From contig ML677331.1 in assembly GCA_007922305.1 (NCBI GenBank), forward strand, positions 1 through 64,000: a DNA stretch of 64,000 bases. Reading direction: 5' to 3'. The notes beneath the pieces are model-generated. The model ran no database searches. It was not told the DNA's origin and saw nothing but the letters and a program-made list of their open reading frames with translations. Each line of letters begins with the position of its first letter. Position 1 is the stretch's first letter. The position numbers and the translations under genes were made by a program. The stretch is from Dermatemys mawii. Taxonomy: Eukaryota; Chordata; Testudines; Dermatemydidae. This document shows, piece by piece, positions 60,665 through 64,000 of this stretch.

Positions 60665-61419
60665 GGTGATCATTCTGCTTAAGGGAGACACTGTCAGGTG
60701 ATTCAGCGGTGTTTAAGATGGGCCTCTCTGGATCTCAATCTTGTGCTGATACGGTCTGCTTTCTCCTTCACCAACAACTTTCAGGCTCTTCTTAGCAGTG
60801 ATTGAAAGCTCGGTGGGGCAGCAAGTGTGTTTTTTCTATTAGTTAAAGCATGTCTTTAGGCACTGCTCTGAGCCAATGGAGCGCATAAACTGTACCTCTC
60901 CAACGCTAGCCACGGGAGGCATTGCTCCACATACATACCTTGTAAGGCACAATCTCTCCCCTGCTTCCACCTTGCTCTGGGAGAGAGGTGGTAATTTGCT
61001 GCTAGCCTAAACCAGCAGCAGATTACAAATACCCTGCACTGGCTCAGCCATAATGGCTGTTGCTGTTGGAGCAGAACCAAGGTTCCACCACTCCTTCCTC
61101 ACTAACCAGCCGACTGCTCTGGGGGAATCTTACACTTTTGACTGCCGGGCCCCCAGGTCTATATAGTCCCCAGCAGGGTATAAAAGAGACTCTTCCTCAG
61201 CCTTTCTCTGCTACGTAGTAATAATCTAGCCTATAATTCTGGCCAGGGGAGGAACCCTCCTGCATCTTCCTCTGGAGGTGGAAAGATAACATCTTCCCAT
61301 TGGATAAAAAGAAAAAAGAGCCTTTTCATTTTCACTTCCAATTAGAATCAAAGCTGTGAAATGTTCAGTGTTTTCATGAAACTGCAGCAATGTGATTAAT
61401 TTTTCACCAATTTTGCCAG
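60665..61419. other. No gene seen
   Basis: Unassigned sequence; frames are not recognised. Confidence 0.45.
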
Positions 61420-61424
61420 CGGGC

Positions 61425-62198
61425 TGGCATAAGTGTGAAGTAGCCTAGAATTAGTGTTTACCTGTAAGGAGTTAAGCTAAAGGTAACCTGAGAGGTGGAC
61501 AACTGACCAATGAGAAATTCCTCAGGAGACAAAGGATTTTAAGTTTCAGTTTCTCTCTGGGTCTCTCTCTGTTCACCTCGGCTATGGGATGAACATCACA
61601 GCTATTTCTTTCACTATAAATATAAGTTTCTATCAAGCACTGTAGTCAGTGCTTTTTATCACTTGGAGGGTTCTCAGTGGTGAGTGTTGGCTGGGTGCTT
61701 CTTGATATTGTAAGCTTCAGCAGAGATATCAACAGTGGGAGAAAGTTGCCTCGGGGGAGAGGTTTGGTTTCTGAATCCTTTTGTTGATTATGGTAGATGC
61801 TGTTCTATTGATGGTTATAAGAGATTTATTCCTTTCTTCTTTTCTTTTATTAAAATCTTTCTTTTAAGACTCTGGCTGCTTGTTTTCCATTGTGTAAAAT
61901 CCTGGTTTTGGATCGGGCACGTCTTGCAGGAGCAGGCGAGGTTTGTTTTTTTTCTCTCAAGTTTCCCAGGGAAGGAAGAAGTTTGGGGGGTTACTGGAAA
62001 GGGAAAGAAGGGTCCCAAACTACCCTAAATTGAGTTTGGTGGTGGCAGCAGTTAGTTCCAGACACAGAAGAAGTTATGTTCTGGGGAAAAACATTTTAAC
62101 CCAAGCTGGTAAAATAAGCTTGGGGGGGTTATTTCTTTTTTTCATGCGGGTCCCCACATCTGTACCCTAGAGTTCAGAGTGGGGAGGCAATCTTGACA
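61425..62198 (+). mobile_element. Solo LTR, family 2, copy b (774 bases)
   Basis: TGGCATAAGTGTG ... GGCAATCTTGACA, flanked by CGGGC on both sides (61420-61424 and 62199-62203). The plus strand carries CCAAT at 61507, TATAAATA at 61615-61622 and ATTAAA at 61849-61854: a regular U3-R-U5 order. It is inverted relative to the copy at 45812-46596. No internal retroelement sequence adjoins it. Confidence 0.88.
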
Positions 62199-62203
62199 CG
62201 GGC

Positions 62204-64000
62204 ACTCATTCATTTTGATTCTGTTTGAACAATAGGAAATTTTCCTTTTGCTCTCCCAAACTCTGTCAGCACCAGTGCTCTTCACAGAGACATAGCCCTT
62301 TCTTTTAACCCAAGCTGATCTTTCTAAACCCCCTGGCACTCTCTTGAAGAGGAGATTCTTTCCAAAGTCTTTCACTCCTTAGCTGCCCATGGACTTCCGC
62401 TTGCTGCTTTTTCTCCAGCTGTTTTTCCCTTCTATTGTGATGCGAGTCCTATGTGGTGATATATAATTTCCTGCCTGCCACACAGAATAATCTGCAGGAC
62501 TTGGTCATATGTTTGTAAATATATCTCTACGTAAGTGTCACAACATTTGATGGTGATACCAAAATGTGTTATCTTAGATGTATTTTCTACAGTGTAAATC
62601 CATGTAGGGATTTTAGAGGAAGCCATATGATGTAGCTTGCATTTCATTGTCATGCTGAACTTTATTTGTACAGCTCAAGGGAAAAATAAGTGCAGCCAGC
62701 CTGAAGTTCAATGAAACTTTGCATTTTGTCTTGTCTACTGTGCATGCATAAATAATTTCCTTTTGAATACAGATTATGGCTTTTTTAAATTCAGAGATTA
62801 ACTGAGGCCTGAGATTTCTTTCAACACAGTGTTTGTTGAGAGGGTCAGAGCAATTCCCTCTGAACTTTCGGCTCCACAATAAACCTACACAGGCTCGCTT
62901 TATCAGCTACCCAGAACAGAACCAGCCGTACCAAGCAGGTGACTTCTCCTTAATGCTCTATTTTGGTTCTTGAGCCTTAATGTGCAGTGGGAGTGTTGGG
63001 ATAATGCACTGAGAATAGTCTAAAGGCATGATGGCTAATTTCACTAGGACTGCTGGGGAAGACCCATCACGCTACAAAGTTCATTCCCTCTCCCCAAGCT
63101 TTGTCTCTGCTCTGTTAGCTGGTGCATAAGTGGTGGCTCCATCACAGCCCCATTGCTGCCCTTTGGGGAGTCTAGAAGTCCTGCCCACTCTAGTCCTTCT
63201 GCACTAAAAGCTGAATGGCCAGAAATTCATCTGATTCTTGTGCATGGACAAAAAAATGGAGGGAAGGTTCCTTGAGCAGATTTTTAAAGGTATTTAGAGG
63301 TGCCTGTCTGCACCTTTAGGTGCTTGATTCCATTAAAAATCTGGCCCCTTGTGTCTTGTACCTCTTGGCCTTGGTTTGGCAGGTTGAAGAGAAGCAAGTC
63401 TTACCTAAAAACTATCACAGAAAAGCAAAGTCAGCCAATCCAAATTCAGGATTCAGTCTGAATGGCGTATTAACTCCAGAGGAAACTGTGACAATTAGAA
63501 GCAAACAAATGATCAGCATGATGTACAGTGTAGTTGCACAGCTCCCATTAACAATGGTAATAGGAGTTCTTTGGTTACATTTTCAGTATGATGCACAGGG
63601 ATTTCATCTCAATACATGTGATGTGTGTTAGTGGGTTTGTGGACATATGAATTTCAATGGGAGTTGAGCACCTAACTTCTTTGGCTCCCTTTGAAAGTTT
63701 TAACCAGATTCACCAGCTGTAACAACCACACCGCAGACCCTGATGGTAGATCTTTGGCAACCTTGAAGATGCCTCTCAGCAGATCCCTGTTGTAGCTGAG
63801 AGGTACCCAAAGCAACAATAAGTTAGTCTTTTTAATAAAAAAGGTGAAAGGCTGTATCCTGTGAAATGAAAAGCTGGAGATGAACCCTAGCAACGCTGTT
63901 TGGATGGATCTTGACCCATAACCAAATTTTCCTTAAGTTCACATCTGGTGTGCTCTGCATTACAAATGCCAGGCTTGTGTGACCTTATTCAGGCAATTGG
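62204..64000. other. No gene seen; fold-back scraps
   Basis: 'tttttaaaggtatttagagg' and 'tgcctgtctgcacctttagg' (63280-63325) and 'gagttgagcacctaacttct' (63660-63682) are pieces of the palindromic repeat families. No exon is recognised. Confidence 0.45.

Overview
This looks like a stretch of vertebrate nuclear DNA, most likely from a turtle (Testudines) or a closely related sauropsid. The call rests on the interspersed repeats: CR1 LINE pieces, a DIRS-like reverse transcriptase, Harbinger elements with a Myb/SANT-like reading frame, short hAT-type elements with 'gtctacact' ends, MIR-type and tRNA-type SINEs, and several solo LTRs. There is no bacterial or plasmid character. A 400-base assembly gap lies at 60137-60536. 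I found no host protein-coding gene I can name. The only gene-like signal is a CpG island at 1-1080, so the remaining ~62 kb is either a gene desert or part of a very large intron.

Layout. 1-1.1 kb: CpG-rich promoter-like DNA, followed by a perfect 16-base palindrome that joins two AP-1 half sites to a CACGTG E-box. 1.4-2.1 kb: a GC-rich repeat bracketed by a 20-base direct repeat. 3.8-7.2 kb: a decayed DIRS-like retrotransposon on the minus strand, split by a 1-kb Tigger-like transposon that carries a (TG)n microsatellite. 8.8-14.1 kb: short DNA transposons, a MIR, and a Harbinger element with a broken Myb/SANT-like gene. 14-28 kb: mostly low-repeat AT-rich DNA with SINE, LINE and fold-back scraps. 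28.7-35.3 kb: a dense repeat cluster with a SINE, two solo LTRs, a CR1 3' end, and a three-level nest (CR1 LINE, then a fold-back-headed insertion, then a Harbinger element). 35.28-37.73 kb: a 2.4-kb minisatellite made of ~41-base modules. 38-64 kb: mostly unassigned DNA with SINEs, short DNA elements, a pair of inverted solo LTRs at 45.8 and 61.4 kb, and a second copy of the first LTR family, itself inserted in a fold-back-headed element and cut by the gap.

The strongest results are structural. Four complete solo LTRs each have TG...CA ends and exact 5-base target duplications. Three copies of one repeat class each begin with an inverted copy of part of themselves and are bounded by target duplications of about 9-14 bases; this is the architecture reported for Penelope-like elements. 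The minisatellite advances in steps of two or three modules (~81 or ~122 bases). No working mobile element and no new defence or metabolic system is visible.
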